The notes under the pieces were generated by a model. That model was not told where the DNA came from, made no database searches, and worked only from the letters and a program-made list of their open reading frames with translations. Both the position numbers and the translations under genes were made by a program. From Euborellia annulipes (taxonomy: Eukaryota > Arthropoda > Insecta > Dermaptera > Anisolabididae): DNA of 64,000 nt. The stretch spans positions 1 to 64,000 of the forward strand of contig JAKCPI010002958.1 in assembly GCA_023213315.1 (NCBI GenBank). The letters are read 5' to 3'. Shown here piece after piece: positions 1-43,371 of this stretch (the stretch's first letter is position 1; each line of letters begins with the position of its first letter).

Positions 1-534
1 GTAAATCATGAGGGGTGTGGGCGAGTACGCGTTTATCCTACTCCGAATCACATTCCCGGGGCTTGATTTTGATCCGATGCCCCACAGCCTTGGAGTGACG
101 GGACTCGAGTCCCTGGACCCAAGACTGTGAGGAGGGGACCGCGGTCTCCACCCACGGGCCTCTAGCCTGTTTTAATACTCACACAGCGACACTGGCGCAT
201 ATCCTATGCCCATCCGAGTAGTGAAGGACTCGCTAATTTATCATTGAAACATTAATAATTTTACTATAGAAAAAATCGATAAATAGCAAAAAAATTTGCC
301 AATTGTCTAGAAAATGAAAATGCCAAAGTTTTAGCTTAATTGAATAATATTTACTCGAATAGGGATGAAACGATAACACTGAGGAATCGATACTTTTACT
401 CGATATAACCCCCCTGTCTACAAAAAAAAGTGTATGTTAAAAAAAAAAGAAGATTTTGGGGGGTCACGACCCCCTTGACCCCCCCCCCTCTGGGACCGCC
501 CTTGATATATAATATTTCCAAATATTTCAGAGAC
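1..534. other. GC-rich unidentified block followed by hAT-like remnant
   Basis: Positions 1-235 are unusually GC-rich for the window and have no stop-free long frame I can support; possibly the end of a retroelement. At about 455-503 there are G and C runs and a terminal GGGACCGCCCTTG, which resembles the end of the hAT-type MITE family at 13377 and 42484. Confidence 0.35.
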
Positions 535-1690
535 GTATCGGCACCCCTTCTTCAGTGAAATTCGAAATATTTGGAAATAATGCCTTTTAAACTATTTTTT
601 CTTTCTCAAATGTTAAAACCAATATTTCCTTTTTAAATATTTAATCTGGGCCAAATTACCTTAAAACTTGCTTTTTTTATTTTAGAAAATATATAGCGCT
701 ACGAATTTCGTTTTTCAGTATTATAATAGTAAATCTTGAATTTAATTTAGGAAAAAAAAAAGTTTTTGACGATAACAAATGTATTTATTAATATAATCAA
801 TCAATTGAATGTAATTATTAATATATTTTTTATTCTTAATAAGTTTTTTTAATTTTATTTTTTAATTAATTTTTGTATGAAAAATATAAAAAATATTATG
901 TCTTTGTAACAGGAGAATAGAATAGTAGAGGAGTGTGTTGGCGCCAAAAAAAAATGACCTCCTCTCTGTTTTTAATCTCCGGGTATTCTTTGGTAATTCA
1001 TATCAATTATGAGGATAATCTATCTATCTCAGGATGATTAGTGATTAGTGCTGCGACCCTGTGGAGACTTTTAGAATTATAAGTATAATTTTTAAAGTTT
1101 CCACAAGAGTGCAGCACAAATCAGATATGTTATTCAATTAATAAAGATTTTCTTTCTATACAAATATATATATAAGAATACCCGGAGATTAAAAACAGAG
1201 AGGAGGTCATTTTTTTTTTGGCGCCAACACACTCCTCTACTATTCTATTCTCCTGTTCACTCTTGTTACAAAGACACATATTTTTTATTCTCGGGTCCTT
1301 TCCTTGTACATCATCTCTGATCCAGCGAAAATCTTAAAAAATAAAATTAAAACTTATAAAGAATAAAAAATATATTAATAATTACATTCCATTGAATGAT
1401 TATATAAATAAATACATTTGTTATCGTCAAAAACATTTGTTTTCTAAATTAAATAAAAGATTTCAAAGTTATTATCCACAGATTTTACTATTATTCAATA
1501 ATACCGAAAAACGAAATTTGTAGCGCTATATAGCCTTTTTCCTAAAATAAAAGTAAGTTTTAAGGTAATTTGGCCCAGAATAAATATTATAAAGCTTATA
1601 AATATTTAAATAGGAAATTGAGAAAGAAAAAATAGTTTTCAAGGCATTATTTCCAAATATTTCGAAATTCACTGAAGTATTGTGCCCTGG
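535..1690. repeat. Palindromic element, about 1.15 kb
   Basis: The two halves are inverted copies: CTTCAGTGAAATTCGAAATA near 552 corresponds to the reverse complement of the stretch ending near 1680, and GTAGAGGAGTGTGTTGGCGC near 925 to that near 1240. The centre (1040-1125) is itself a smaller inverted repeat with GTGCTGCGACCCTGTGGA. No coding capacity. Confidence 0.75.
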
Positions 1691-4638
1691 GCTAAATCTA
1701 AAATTATTTATAAATAAAGAAAAATTTAAAAAAAATTAGAAAACGGACAAATTGGGATATTATAAGGGAAAAATATAAGTGGCAGATTTAGAAAACAAAA
1801 AAACTGTTTTATAAAAATGGGATAAAAATTGAGGTTCAGACAAATCTTTAGAAATATTTAATTTTGACAAAAAAAAAAGTCTTGGATTATAATACTGTTT
1901 ATATATCTTTATTATAATTTAACATTACATATTGAGAAAAATTCTCGATTATTCAATAGTTAAAGTTGCATCATTGCAACAAATGGCAAATAAAGCCAAA
2001 AAAATAATAGAAATTGGATTAAAAAAAACAATTATTAAAGAAAATAATGATAACATTTTCATCTTCTTAATGAATGTATATCTTAAAATATATATATATT
2101 TATATATATATATATATATAATATTTTTTTGTTTTTTTGAAATTAAAGAAATAATTTGAATAATAATGAATTAACAAAGCGTGAGTATTTACTAACTATT
2201 TTTGTGAAGGAAATAATAAAATTGATTATCATTTCAAAAAGAGTTTTGAAACTTAGGCTTATAAATATATTATATGTAGAGCTTGTTTCAACAAGCGTAG
2301 CAAATAGTTAAAAATACATTTTCGTTTGCCGATAGCCTTCTAGTGCAATTAGCGCCAGCGGCTGGCAAATGCTTAGTACCTACTTTACTTAAATTTTAGG
2401 CCAAACTCGTAATCCACCTTCCGCCGCTCGAGTCTATAAACTACAAATTGAATTTTATAATTACTGATTTATTTATATAAAGGGTGTTTATAAAGAACTT
2501 GGGCAGTCTGCGACTGTGTGTTTTCTGCCATCATATGAACAGATCAATTAATTTTGAGGCTAAAAGTTAATAATTCCAGCCGTTTATTGCAATAGTGATA
2601 AAACTCATTAATTAACGCTGAAATGTTGCTAAAAACTACAATCTACTGTTTAGAGTTCAAATCACATGAATGAGCGAAATAGAAATCTATTCGTTTTTTT
2701 ATTTTTTATTTTTATTTTATTTATTTATTTATTTTTTAGAATGCGCTCCGATGTAAGATTGTCTCTGGCCGAAATTGCCCAATTTAATTTTATTTAATTA
2801 AATTTTTAAACACTCGCTATGACTGTAGGTATTTTAGCATTTTAAAAAATGTTAATTTAGTCAGTTTATTAAAAGGATAAATAAATAAAATTATAAATGA
2901 TAATAGCGTGGTAACCTTGAGAATTGAAGCTTATCATTTCCAATTAAATGATTTAATTAAGTCTAGGTAATGTTTGATTAGTAATATAATTATATGGACT
3001 AGTAAAAGCAACGAATATTGTTTATTTATTTAGATGTGTGAAATACGAACAATTTAACAAATTTTATATTTGGACCGAGTGCTTTTTAGTCAACAGATTT
3101 AGTCAAAGGTATATCTAAATAAACAAATGTATAATTCTGACTAAAACTATTTAACCTATAGTGGAATGTTTCGAATCCAAAATGTTTAGTGGAATATTTA
3201 AGTTTTGTAGTTATCAAATGTGAATATTTCAAATATCTAAATAACAGTCTTTATTAAAATTTTTTTCAATTTTCTCTTTATCCTCCCAGGGTGTTATAAA
3301 ATCAGGTGAATAGACAATTCAAATGAAAATAAGCTTTCAATTTCACCACAAAATAAATAAATAAATAAATGATGTTTTAAATACTTTTTTTTTTAATAAA
3401 CTGACTTGTTTAGCATTATTTTAAATAGTAAAATTGCCCAAGTTGAAGATAATTGAATTAATTTTTAATGCAAAATCTTGAGCAGCTTCTTTTTTTTCTT
3501 TTAAATTATTTAATTATATCTTCTGACAACGTTTTAGGCTCGATTCATTGTTTATTATGAATATTAGTTTTATTTATAAATTAGAATTTGACATGTTTAT
3601 GAAAGAAAAATTTTGATATATGGATAAATAATTCTTCAAATGAATGGATCTAAATTTGATCCTATAAGATACTAAAAATAAAAAGTGAATAAATTTTTTT
3701 GAAAATTATATAAAAAAAAGTACTTTAAAATGTTAGAGTGGGCTGGGCCGCCTTTGGCCTTTTGGGGGGGGGGGGGGGGGGTTAGAAAGTAAAAAAAACT
3801 TAATGCATTAAATAAATATAAAAAATAATTAAAAATATTAATACTTGAATAAATATATGAACATAAAGAAATATACAAAATTTAATAAAGTAGCTTGATC
3901 AAAAATGTAATTTATTCTTAAAATTATGTATTATTAAGTTATTATATTAAAATGAAAAATATGAAATTATTAAATAATATAATGAATGAAAAAGAAAGAA
4001 ATGTACTGATAAATTTTGTATAAACTCACTGTTTATATAATTTTAACTCTAGCTTTATTCTCACACTTTTAAGCTCCTTCTCTTTTAGAATAGATTAAAT
4101 AAATATTTAATAATAAAATTAAATAAATATACTATTAGCTGATAATGAATAGAGGCGGGTTGATAAATGGCCCAGGTTCCATTACATAATAGAGTTCCAA
4201 AGACCCGAAGAGTGAATTGTTTAATTTGTATGCAGTTGCTACACGGTAACAATGCAAGGTGTTTGCAACTTCAAATCTTTCACTGTTTGTTTTTTTTTTT
4301 TGATGATTTTTTGATCTATTTATGTAAGGAAAATCTAAGCAATTATCAACTAAACTTAAAAAAAAATAAAAAAAAAATTTTATACATTCAAAAGAAAATT
4401 TTTTATTTCGAGATAAAATTCCAAAATGTCAACAAATTTTATTGTAATTAGATTTTATTTTTTTTAAGTCATATGCTACCTCAATTTAGAAAATTTAAAA
4501 TTATTTACAGGAGTGTCAACTGAAAAGTTTTGCTCACAAGTTCCACTAGCATGGAAATAAAAAGAGACAAAAAATGTTTAAAAAATGATTTAGTCATAAA
4601 ATGGAATATTTATTTTTCATTCTAGCCCGTGTTTATAT
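1691..4638. other. AT-rich DNA without recognised gene
   Basis: Contains microsatellite TA runs (about 2085-2120), homopolymers and an 18-base G run inside 3764-3781. A small hAT-like fragment with GGGCTGGGCCGCC precedes the G run. Short open frames here have AT-rich, repetitive composition and I do not consider them genes. Confidence 0.5.
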
Positions 4639-4814
4639 TAGGGATGGGTCGGCACTCGATTTTGCTGTATCAGGTACTACTTGATACAGGTACTCATTCG
4701 TATCAACTCTAGCTCTGATACAAATATGATAGTGAAGTATAATTATAATGTGAAGTTAGCGCTGCTGGCTAAAATTTCATTGGGTACAAAATTATCAAAT
4801 ATAAGTATCAGGTA

Positions 4815-5023
4815 CAGTGAACACGACAATTAAGTCCCCACCTGATAGCTAGATCCTTAAGTATATGGTGTATTGTGAAATAGTTTTAATGACCGAAAAG
4901 GTAAAAAGTAAAATCTGGTACATATTATTTTATTTTAACTTTTCAAATTTAAAATTATTTCAGCATATACCATATACTTAAGGCTCTAGTTATCAGGTGG
5001 GGACTTAATTGTCGTGCTCACTG
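4815..5023. mobile_element. 209-bp TA-flanked MITE, copy 1
   Basis: Starts CAGTGAACACGACAATTAAG and ends with the inverted form ...CTTAATTGTCGTGCTCACTG, flanked by TA on both sides within GGTACCTGATAC of the host element. Nearly fully palindromic. TA duplication suggests mobilisation by a Tc1/mariner transposase. Confidence 0.8.
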
Positions 5024-5218
5024 TACCTGATACTTATATTTGATACTTTTATTTGTATCAGAGTGAAGCTAGAGTTGATACGAGTATCAGATTGAAATTG
5101 TATCAATGTAAAGATATCAATAAGAATTTGTTTGAGCGTGGCTCGAGTGAAAAACGAGTACGAATCTAAAAATCGATACACAACTTGATACTCAAGAATC
5201 TGATACTCGTTTTGTGTA

Positions 5219-5427
5219 CAGTGAGGGACAATATCAAACTCCCACCCATGCGTTTTCTACTTGTGATTATTTCATTGTTTTTAAAAAATATATATTTTTC
5301 AATGGTAACTTTCATGGTTCAAACCTAGAAAATTTCCAATAAAGATTTTCAATTTTATTTTTATAAAAACAATGAAATAATCACAAGTAAAAAACGCATG
5401 GGTGGGACTTGACTTTGGCGCTCACTG
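5219..5427. mobile_element. 209-bp TA-flanked MITE, copy 2
   Basis: Starts CAGTGAGGGACAATATCAAA and ends with GACTTTGGCGCTCACTG, flanked by TA. The inner arms (CCCACCCATGCGTTTTCTAC and its inverse) differ from copy 1 but match the copy at 12891, so two subfamilies share their termini and their exact length. Confidence 0.8.
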
Positions 5428-5492
5428 TACCTGATGCACTTTTTTTTGTACTGATACAAAGTATCAGATTGATACAGTATCTCCCAACCCTA

Positions 5493-7252
5493 GTGTATAT
5501 CTATATTTTTCTCCCAACGTGACAAGCTTTTTCCATTCCGTTCATGAAGAATTCTGGTGATCTTCTACAAGTGACAACACTTCATGGTCGGTGGTATAAT
5601 GTTTGCTCTTGAGATCCGTCTTGAATGAGGGAAGTGGCTTGTGGTAGTTCAACTTCCTATTATTAACTTAGAGGGATCTCAAGGGCAATCATTACACTAC
5701 TGACAAAGTGGTGAAGACATCTGAGACCACTTTAGGCCAAAAGAGATCTTCATGAACCGAATTAAAAAACTTGACACAACTTTATATAGAAATAAACACG
5801 GCATATATTGAGAAAAAAATATTTCATTTTCAAAGAATTGTATAATACTTGTATTATTTTTTTTTCTAGTTCCGATATCTCTTGATTTTCATGTTAGTGT
5901 GCAACCCTTTTTAACCGACCCTCGTTGTTTACAATTTTTTTCGTTCATGTATACTATACAGTTATTCATTGTGTGCAATCTAGGATCTGACAATACATGT
6001 TAAATTATTAATAATTAAGCCTATTGTTTTTTTCTTTTCACTTTTTGTAGCTCAAACTTTAAAGATTAAATAATTCAAAAAGCAGTTGAATCATTCAATT
6101 TGTTGTTTTTAATGATTCAAATGTTTGTTTTATTAGTGGACTTGATTCCAAAAAGAATCATTCAGACCAAGAAGTCTGACAGTCCTTAGAAAATAATAAT
6201 AATGAAAGACTAAGTAATGTACTTAAATGACAAATCTTGCTGTCTTATTAAATCATAGAGAATCGAAATTCTAAAAAAATTTTTTTAAAAAGATATCTAA
6301 TTTAACTTTTATTAATTACCTAAGCCTAAATCCACTAAGTAATATCATTTATCACAGATTAATACTCGAATATAGCTGCTCCTACTGAACAATGATTTGA
6401 AGAGAGCAAATAAAGAAAAAGTTTTTAAGTGTTTTTTTTGAGACAAAGAGCTCCTAATTTTTAGTGAATGGAAATTTTAAAATTAACAATAGAAAAAAAT
6501 CAAATTTTATATTTGTGTGTTCCAAGAGATATTTCCTATTTTTTTTTTTTTTTTAATTATTTAACAACTTCTATACGCTAAATGTCCCGGAATTTCGGAA
6601 AATAATACATACTTAAAATTTTTTCAGGGAAGTATAGATATAATATTAGTTTCATACAACAGTTTTAGATTTTTATTTTCAAAAATTGAGGTACTACGCA
6701 TGCGCAGTGCATATTATTTATCATATATAATGCTCTGCATAGGCGTATTAAACTGTTTCAAACGGTTGGAACTCTTGGAACAAACATATTATCATAATTC
6801 GGAAATTTTTTATTTTCTACTGAAAATGCAGATCTATATTCATTAAAAAAGTAGTCTCTTATATTGCTATACTAATTTCATCCCTTCTTTATTATTATTA
6901 TTCTTCTTGTAGACAATCAAATCTTAAACTACTAAATAATTCAATATTACTATCATATGGTTTAGATTTGATTTGGTATTTAATTATTGATAAGCAAACA
7001 ATAATCAAATCTAAACTTTTTTAAGTTACAATAAAAAGGTTTAATTGTCTACTAAGAAAGAGAATCGGGCCAAATAACGTTGACAGATTATAGAAAAAAA
7101 TCATTTTGAAAAAAAAATCAAAAAAAACGAGGTCGCTTTCATTGAAAATTAAAAGTCCCCCAAAAGATAGAGAGATTGTAGTGTTGTTGGGACCGAGAAC
7201 TAATAAAGAAGGCGCGCTGATCCTATCCTCGTTCTTTTGTTCTACTTGTTAA
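5493..7252. other. AT-rich DNA downstream of aPKC, no gene seen
   Basis: Includes an inverted repeat near 5590-5700 (ATGTTTGCTCTTGAGATCC ... GGGATCTCAAGGGCAATC) and near 6905-7060 (ACAATCAAATCTTAAAC with inverse). A minus-strand AATAAA at 6893-6888 is a candidate poly(A) signal for aPKC. No supported gene. Confidence 0.45.
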
Positions 7253-7534
7253 TGTAGAGGAAGGCAAAACATATGGAATTTATGGCGGGAGGGGGCGGCC
7301 CTGCGTGGGTCTAAACCCGGCGGATCGGCGCCGGCGCCGGTACTCGATGTAGCTGAGCTATCGCCATCACCACTAGCAGATGACGATGCAGAACCTGATG
7401 CAGATGCACTATCCTCATCATCAAGACCATCGCCATCAGTACGTAAGAAACCAGCACGTTCAAGTAATAATGGCGGTGGTGGTGGAGGTGGTGGTGGTGG
7501 TGGAGGTGAACTACATCCAAGTCCAAGAAGTTGA
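7253..7534 (+). CDS. Open frame with Gly run, convergent to aPKC (doubtful terminal exon)
   Basis: A plus-strand frame is open for about 93 codons and ends in TGA at 7532-7534, about 60 bp from the aPKC stop on the other strand. It contains LADDDAEPDADALSSSSRPS, then PSVRKKPARSSNN, twelve glycines and ELHPSPRS. A good splice acceptor (pyrimidine-rich, then TTAATGTAG at 7249-7257) sits at its start. The composition (acidic, Ser-rich, basic, Gly run) looks like a disordered C-terminus, but the same bases are GC-rich triplet repeats that would also be open by chance, and they would be 3' UTR of aPKC. Not recognised. Confidence 0.22.
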   Translation, partial: CRGRQNIWNLWREGAALRGSKPGGSAPAPVLDVAELSPSPLADDDAEPDADALSSSSRPSPSVRKKPARSSNNGGGGGGGGGGGGELHPSPRS

Positions 7535-7596
7535 TGGAGTAACGGCGGCGGCGGCGGCGCCAGCGGCGGAGGCGGCGGCGGCGCACGGGCGCGTTG

Positions 7597-38654
<31,058 letters not shown>

Positions 38655-38975
38655 CTGCAACAGAGGAGAAAAAAAAAAACGGTTTATCACTGTAACAGCT
38701 GAAGAACAGAGCAGACTCTCCGAGGAAGAACATTCCCTGCAACTTTATACCTCCAGAGAATTTTTTCCAAAAAATAAAAATACATGGACAGTAAACAGAC
38801 ATCGCCAGTAATTAAGAAGAGAGCAATTATTTAATATTCTTAATAAAACATTGTATCTAATTTGTTTTTATAACATTTATAATACAATAACAAAGTCTGA
38901 TATCAAAAATTTGTCTCATTTCTTTATTATTAAATTTGTCTCTATAAGGGGGTGTAGGAACGGCGTCTAAACGTA

Positions 38976-39010
<35 letters not shown>

Positions 39011-41002
39011 AGACTATTACAAGGAATTTTTTTTTTCTTCAAAAATTATCTGTCAAATATTTCAGCACTCTTGCAAAAGATGGTAGGCTAGTCTAACAAC
39101 CGGTATACTATATCTGCCTATATCTAGCCTATATTTATATATTTATAAGCTTTTATAAAAGATACATAAAATATAATAACATTTATAAAGTATACATTCT
39201 TAAAAGATCAATGAAAATTAACTAAATGCATTAAATTATTAGCTACCATTCTGACATCTCTTGGTAAATTTTCGTAATAGGTGTTTTTTTGGCTTACTTT
39301 TTAAGACACACAAAGCCCTCTTATCGGGAAAAACATGCGTAACATCTACACTACTGAACTCCCTTAATGATTCAGATCTAGTTTTTATAATTTTGCATTC
39401 GTCATCAAATATATACAGTCAAAAATAATGCTTTACAGACCCATCAAGTGTGATTTTATATTATTAATAAAAAAATATTCCCATCTGTATTTTACTGACC
39501 ACCGATTGTCCTGAGGAAGGAAGTGACTTGCGTCCGAAACTTCGGCAATTGTAATGAAAAATTGGATAAGAATTGATTAAATTTTTGTCTAATTTTATTC
39601 CTGGCTGCCATCCTGCTCATATTTATAGTGTATTTATTTATTATGGGAAATTAGTATGAAGGTACAATAATTTTGAATAATGCACGCAAATTATAATAAT
39701 TTCAAATGACATAACTAAATAACTAAATATTAATTAATATTATAACAGTAAAGCACAAATGGAATAATCTCTAATGTAATTCTAAACATATTTGAATTAT
39801 ATATTAATATTATTTAAGGGTTTTTTTTTTTTTTTTTTTAAACAAAGAAACTTTTGAAATATTTAATCATCTAGGTTAAAGAATGGATGGTGGTCTAAAT
39901 AAAACTTTGAATGAAAATGACTTAGATACAAACTTTTTATTTAGACACCTGATATCAATCAACTCTACTTTAACTAAATATATACTTGAAAATCAATCAA
40001 ATTCAACTCTTTAAGTGAATCTGACAGTTACTGACGAAGTTTAGTACGGAATAAGGTTATGTTCTAAGTTTTGATCAAACTAAATAACAACGAATATAAA
40101 AATGGAAAATAATTATATTCTAATAAAAACTAATCTTAATTAAAATCATTTAAAAAATAAATCAAGTAATTAAGAATATTAAATCATTTTTATTTAGTAT
40201 TTTATTTATGTATAAATGCTATTTTGACTCCATGGTTAAATTTTTTAATTTTGAATCGATTTGGTTCAAAAAAAATTATTAGATCGAAATAGAATTTTAT
40301 CTGTTAGTAGCATGAATCGATTTAATGAATGAGAAATATTTAGCCATGATTAGTTATTAACGAATTACGCCTTCAATTATCAGAGTCTTATTGATCAACA
40401 CTATATATAATAACTAGCTTATGACACAGTTTTTATTCCAATAAGAGCTATTTGCCCGAGACAACACCTTTTTTTAGGACAATGAGCTCTTATAGATCGG
40501 GTGACTTCTGAAAAATTGAAGGTGAATTTAGAAAATATAAGCTTCTTTTCTACAATGGCGATGTCCATTTTTGAAAATTTTTCAATTTAATTTAAAAATA
40601 AATTATTATATTTATAAAATTTCGTCTCTCAGTTATTATAATCATTTGTAAAATACTTAATTAAACCCTATTTTTACTTTTTTTTTTTGTTTTTAAAGAT
40701 TAATAATTGAAAAAGGATTATGTAATGTATAAGTACATTTTGTAGCTAAAGCATAAGATTAATGATAATGATCAAAGTAAGATTAAAATTAAAATTATAG
40801 GTCACAAGTTCAATCCTTTGTAAATGTTTCTAATTATATAAAAAATGTTATACTCACATAAAAAAATCTGAGATATAATATAAAAAAATGTTGAAATTTT
40901 TAATAAAAATGTTAGATATAAATTGGATGTTCGAACCGAGAAAATTTCGGGTAGTATTAGTGATTGTTTTATTCTATGTAATTTTTTAAAGTAGGACTTA
41001 AC
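38655..41002. other. AT-rich DNA upstream of the first aPKC exon found
   Basis: A TATA-like GGTATAAAG on the minus strand near 38752-38744; a 30-base A run at 38979-39008; a T run at 39821-39839; CTGAGGA ... GAAAC motif at 39511-39544. No PB1-domain exon seen here. Confidence 0.4.
39239..39418 (-). CDS. 60-codon open frame, possibly the 3' end of a decayed element
   Basis: Minus-strand frame starting after a stop, reading LYIFDDECKIIKTRSESLRE then FSSVDVTHVFPDKRALCVLK and SKPKKHLLRKFTKRCQNGS before TAA at 39241-39239. Codon composition is more balanced than its surroundings, but no splice acceptor is evident and no family is recognised. It sits between aPKC and a CTGANGA/GAAAC motif at 39511, so transposon origin is plausible. 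Confidence 0.2.
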   Translation of the reverse strand: MYIFDDECKIIKTRSESLREFSSVDVTHVFPDKRALCVLKSKPKKHLLRKFTKRCQNGS

Positions 41003-41190
41003 GGAAGTAATCCACAATAAAATTTTTTCTTCTCTAGCACTATCGAGTGTCATGAAATTAAAATGTGTCTTTTCGGGACGATGTGCTTCGGGGTAGATAA
41101 ACGGGTAATGATCCTCCCAGGGGACAGGATCTACCAATAGGATTCTTTCACAAAAGGGTCCAGGTGGTGTCCAATTGTTCCTCCCTCTAT
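41003..41190 (-). CDS. Exon U3 of an unidentified gene
   Basis: The block encodes RGRNNWTPPGPFCERILLVD, PVPWEDHYPFIYPEAHRPEK and THFNFMTLDSAREEKILLWI then TS. The likely acceptor is GGCAG at 41191-41195 and the likely donor TCC|GTTAAG. Its start phase does not match the end of U2, so if it belongs to the same gene another exon lies between. Many aromatic and Pro residues and a coding-like composition in an AT-rich setting argue for a real exon. Not recognised; could also be a domesticated or decayed transposon piece. Confidence 0.42.
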
Positions 41191-41581
41191 CTGCCAGTTC
41201 ATTTATCCATTTTTTTTAGAATTTTATTAGAGGGAATAAAATAAAAAACGAATTATTTTTTGATTAAATTTTCAATACCTGATTGAGTTTAATTCATATT
41301 ATTCATTAAATTTTTAAAATTAAAGAACATATTTAGATGTAATGTTGAGAAATTGGAAATCTTTGGCTGTAGAGAGCATAAATTTCAAAAGTTGTTGATA
41401 ATTTATTTTTTTAACGTGTTCTTTAAGGGTGTTTAAAGCTACCAAATAGTAATATTATGGTTAAATATTTTTCGAGATCTATATATTTGAATAAGATAAT
41501 AGTATTCAAAATACCTCGATTCGGACTAAACAAGTCATAGATATATTCAAGTGAGTTTTATTGGTGCAGGTCGAGGGTCCG

Positions 41582-41656
41582 GTGGCCTGGTGCAATGGAT
41601 AGCACGCCTATGCCCCGGAAAGGCGGAGATCCTGGGTTCGATTCCCGGGGGCCATG
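41582..41656 (+). tRNA. tRNA-like sequence (Arg-like), probably a pseudogene or SINE head
   Basis: A 75-nt cloverleaf can be drawn: acceptor GTGGCCT with GGGCCAT, D-arm GTGC/GCAC, anticodon stem CGCCT/AGGCG, T-stem CTGGG/CCCGG with loop TTCGATT. Both pol III boxes are intact: A box TGGTGCAATGG at 41588-41598 and B box GGTTCGATTCC at 41635-41645. However the anticodon loop has 11 nt (ATGCCCCGGAA) instead of 7 and only one base separates the acceptor and D stems. It lies inside a larger inverted repeat (GTGAGTTTTATTGGTG ... CACCAATAAAAAACACTCAC, about 41551-41692). A functional tRNA is unlikely. Confidence 0.4.
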
Positions 41657-41796
41657 GGATGTTTGACCTCACCAATAAAAAACACTCACATGTCTTGTTG
41701 AGTAATATTATGGTTTTTCAAGTGTCTTTATTTTGCGCATTCAATCCGCATCACTAATTATAAATTCAAAATAAAGTAAATATTTAAAAAATCAAA

Positions 41797-42355
41797 AAAT
41801 CTGGTCGCACAGCACACACCTTTCTCTTACCTTTGGTACTTGAAAGTTGTATTCTGTGCTTGTCACACCAGATTTTTTTGTGTCGACATATATTTAATTT
41901 CTAACAGCAGTGTCTATATAAGATATAAACACTTAATACGTTTTTAACTATCTTTCTTATGAAGAGTAAAGTGTGCTTCAAACAATTTTGAGTGTAAAAT
42001 GAAAATGGATATTTTAAAGAGCATCTAAAAAATAATTGATTTTTGAATTTTAATCAAAATCGTTAGAATAAATTTTGAGAAAATCGAAAAAAACTGAAAG
42101 TACTAGTAATTTTTGGCCGATTTTGTTCAAAAGCTTATTTTCAGGTCCGATGGGTATTCCCAAATTAAATATAAAATTTCAGTCTGGTAGCTCAATTCCT
42201 TCATGCTTTAAATAGAACACAGATAAAACATTTTGCGGGACCACTTTTTGGACTCGGGGGACCTCAAAACATGTATTTCCATCAAAATCTCGACTTAGAA
42301 TTTTTGATATGAATCCATTACTTTATCTATATATATATACAGAGAAAGTAAAAAT
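41797..42355 (+). repeat. R1 family element, partial
   Basis: Starts TCTGGTCGCACAGCACACAC, contains CACACCAGATTTTTTTGTGT, AGTACTAGTAATTTTTGGCC and GACCTCAAAACATGTATTTC, and ends with the terminal hairpin and GAGAAAGTAAAA. Shorter than the copies at 47111 and 51345. Confidence 0.65.
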
Positions 42356-42483
42356 ATTCTGAAAGTAACAGAAATTTTTCAGAATTTGAAAAATTTTACT
42401 TCAGAATGTTTTAGAATTATTGAATTTTCAAGTCACGATTCATTGAATTGACGATAACTCCCTAAATAAAAGCATGTGGTGGC

Positions 42484-42748
42484 CAAGGGCGGATACAAGG
42501 GGGGAAGGGGTAATTACCCCCCCCCCTCTTCCGAGATTTGAAAAAAATATCTTTTTTTCGAAAAAAAATTTATTTTTAATGTAAAATTTTAAAAATTAAT
42601 ACTTGAAAATTTGATTTGTATTTATATTCTGGCAAGCAAGTACAGAATGCGCCTTTAAATTACCGAAATTAAGAAAAAATAGTGTGCAGTGCGAGGAGTC
42701 ACACCAGATTACCCCCCCCCCCCGAGAACACCCCTGGATCCGCCCTTG
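42484..42748. mobile_element. hAT-type MITE (CAAGGGCGGATC family), copy 2
   Basis: Left CAAGGGCGGATACAAGGGGG, right CTGGATCCGCCCTTG; flanks GTGGTGGC and GTGGTAGC match at 7 of 8. 265 bp, colinear with 13377-13634. Confidence 0.85.
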
Positions 42749-43371
42749 GTGGTAGCAATGTATGGTCCGAAGGAAAATCCTTAGAATAACTAGAAAATAC
42801 TACTAAGAATGAATTTAAAAAAAGTTCGTATTTTAAGATAAAATTGAATGATCAAAATACGTAGGAATACGAAGATCAGGGATATAAGGTAGATAAAGCA
42901 ATACATTCCAATCAAATTGCAGTAATTTTTGTCTTGTTATCAAATACGTATATGCTATCATGGAATATGACAAAAAAGAATCTGTAAACTTTCTTTTTAC
43001 TCATTCCAATAAAAGTTTTCTGGGAGATTTTTTGTCACCCTAAAATATTTCTAAATCTATCCTGCCAAAAGTTTTTGTAATCCCTGATTTAATGTCTGAT
43101 AGTAAAAAAAAAATAAGGTCACGTCTGTATCTTTAAACTACCAATCATAATAGGGAAGTTTTGTTTACAAAATGATTAATTATTTCTATTTATAAAAAAA
43201 AAATGTTTATATAGTATTATTACTATGCTAATTTTAATATAAAAGTTTCTTTTGGTTTTGAGATTAAAAATCCTTAATTAGCAAGATTTTATAAATTGAT
43301 ATATAACATGGAAGTGGTATTATTCATACTTCATTAAACTTAGTAAATAAATATCTTTATATAAATTCTTT

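Larger units (their letters stand above)
4639..5492. mobile_element. hAT-type MITE with 8-bp target duplication, carrying two nested MITEs
   Basis: Ends TAGGGATGGG and CCCAACCCTA are inverted; flanks GTTTATAT (4631-4638) and GTGTATAT (5493-5500) agree at 7 of 8 bases. The interior repeats ATCAGGTACT/TTGATACAG-type motifs. Two 209-bp elements (4815-5023 and 5219-5427) were inserted later. Confidence 0.75.

Noticed and set aside
7311..7586. Minus-strand open frame rich in Arg and His
   Set aside because: It is the out-of-frame translation of GC-rich triplet repeats in the aPKC 3' UTR, after the true stop at 7597.
41003..41190. Possible PB1 exon of aPKC
   Set aside because: The translation has none of the PB1 features (IKWVDEENDPCT, ELDEAIRLYE) and ends in phase 0, whereas the exon at 38654 needs phase 1.
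41582..41656. Functional tRNA-Arg gene
   Set aside because: The 11-nt anticodon loop and missing spacer base make a functional tRNA unlikely; kept only as tRNA-like.
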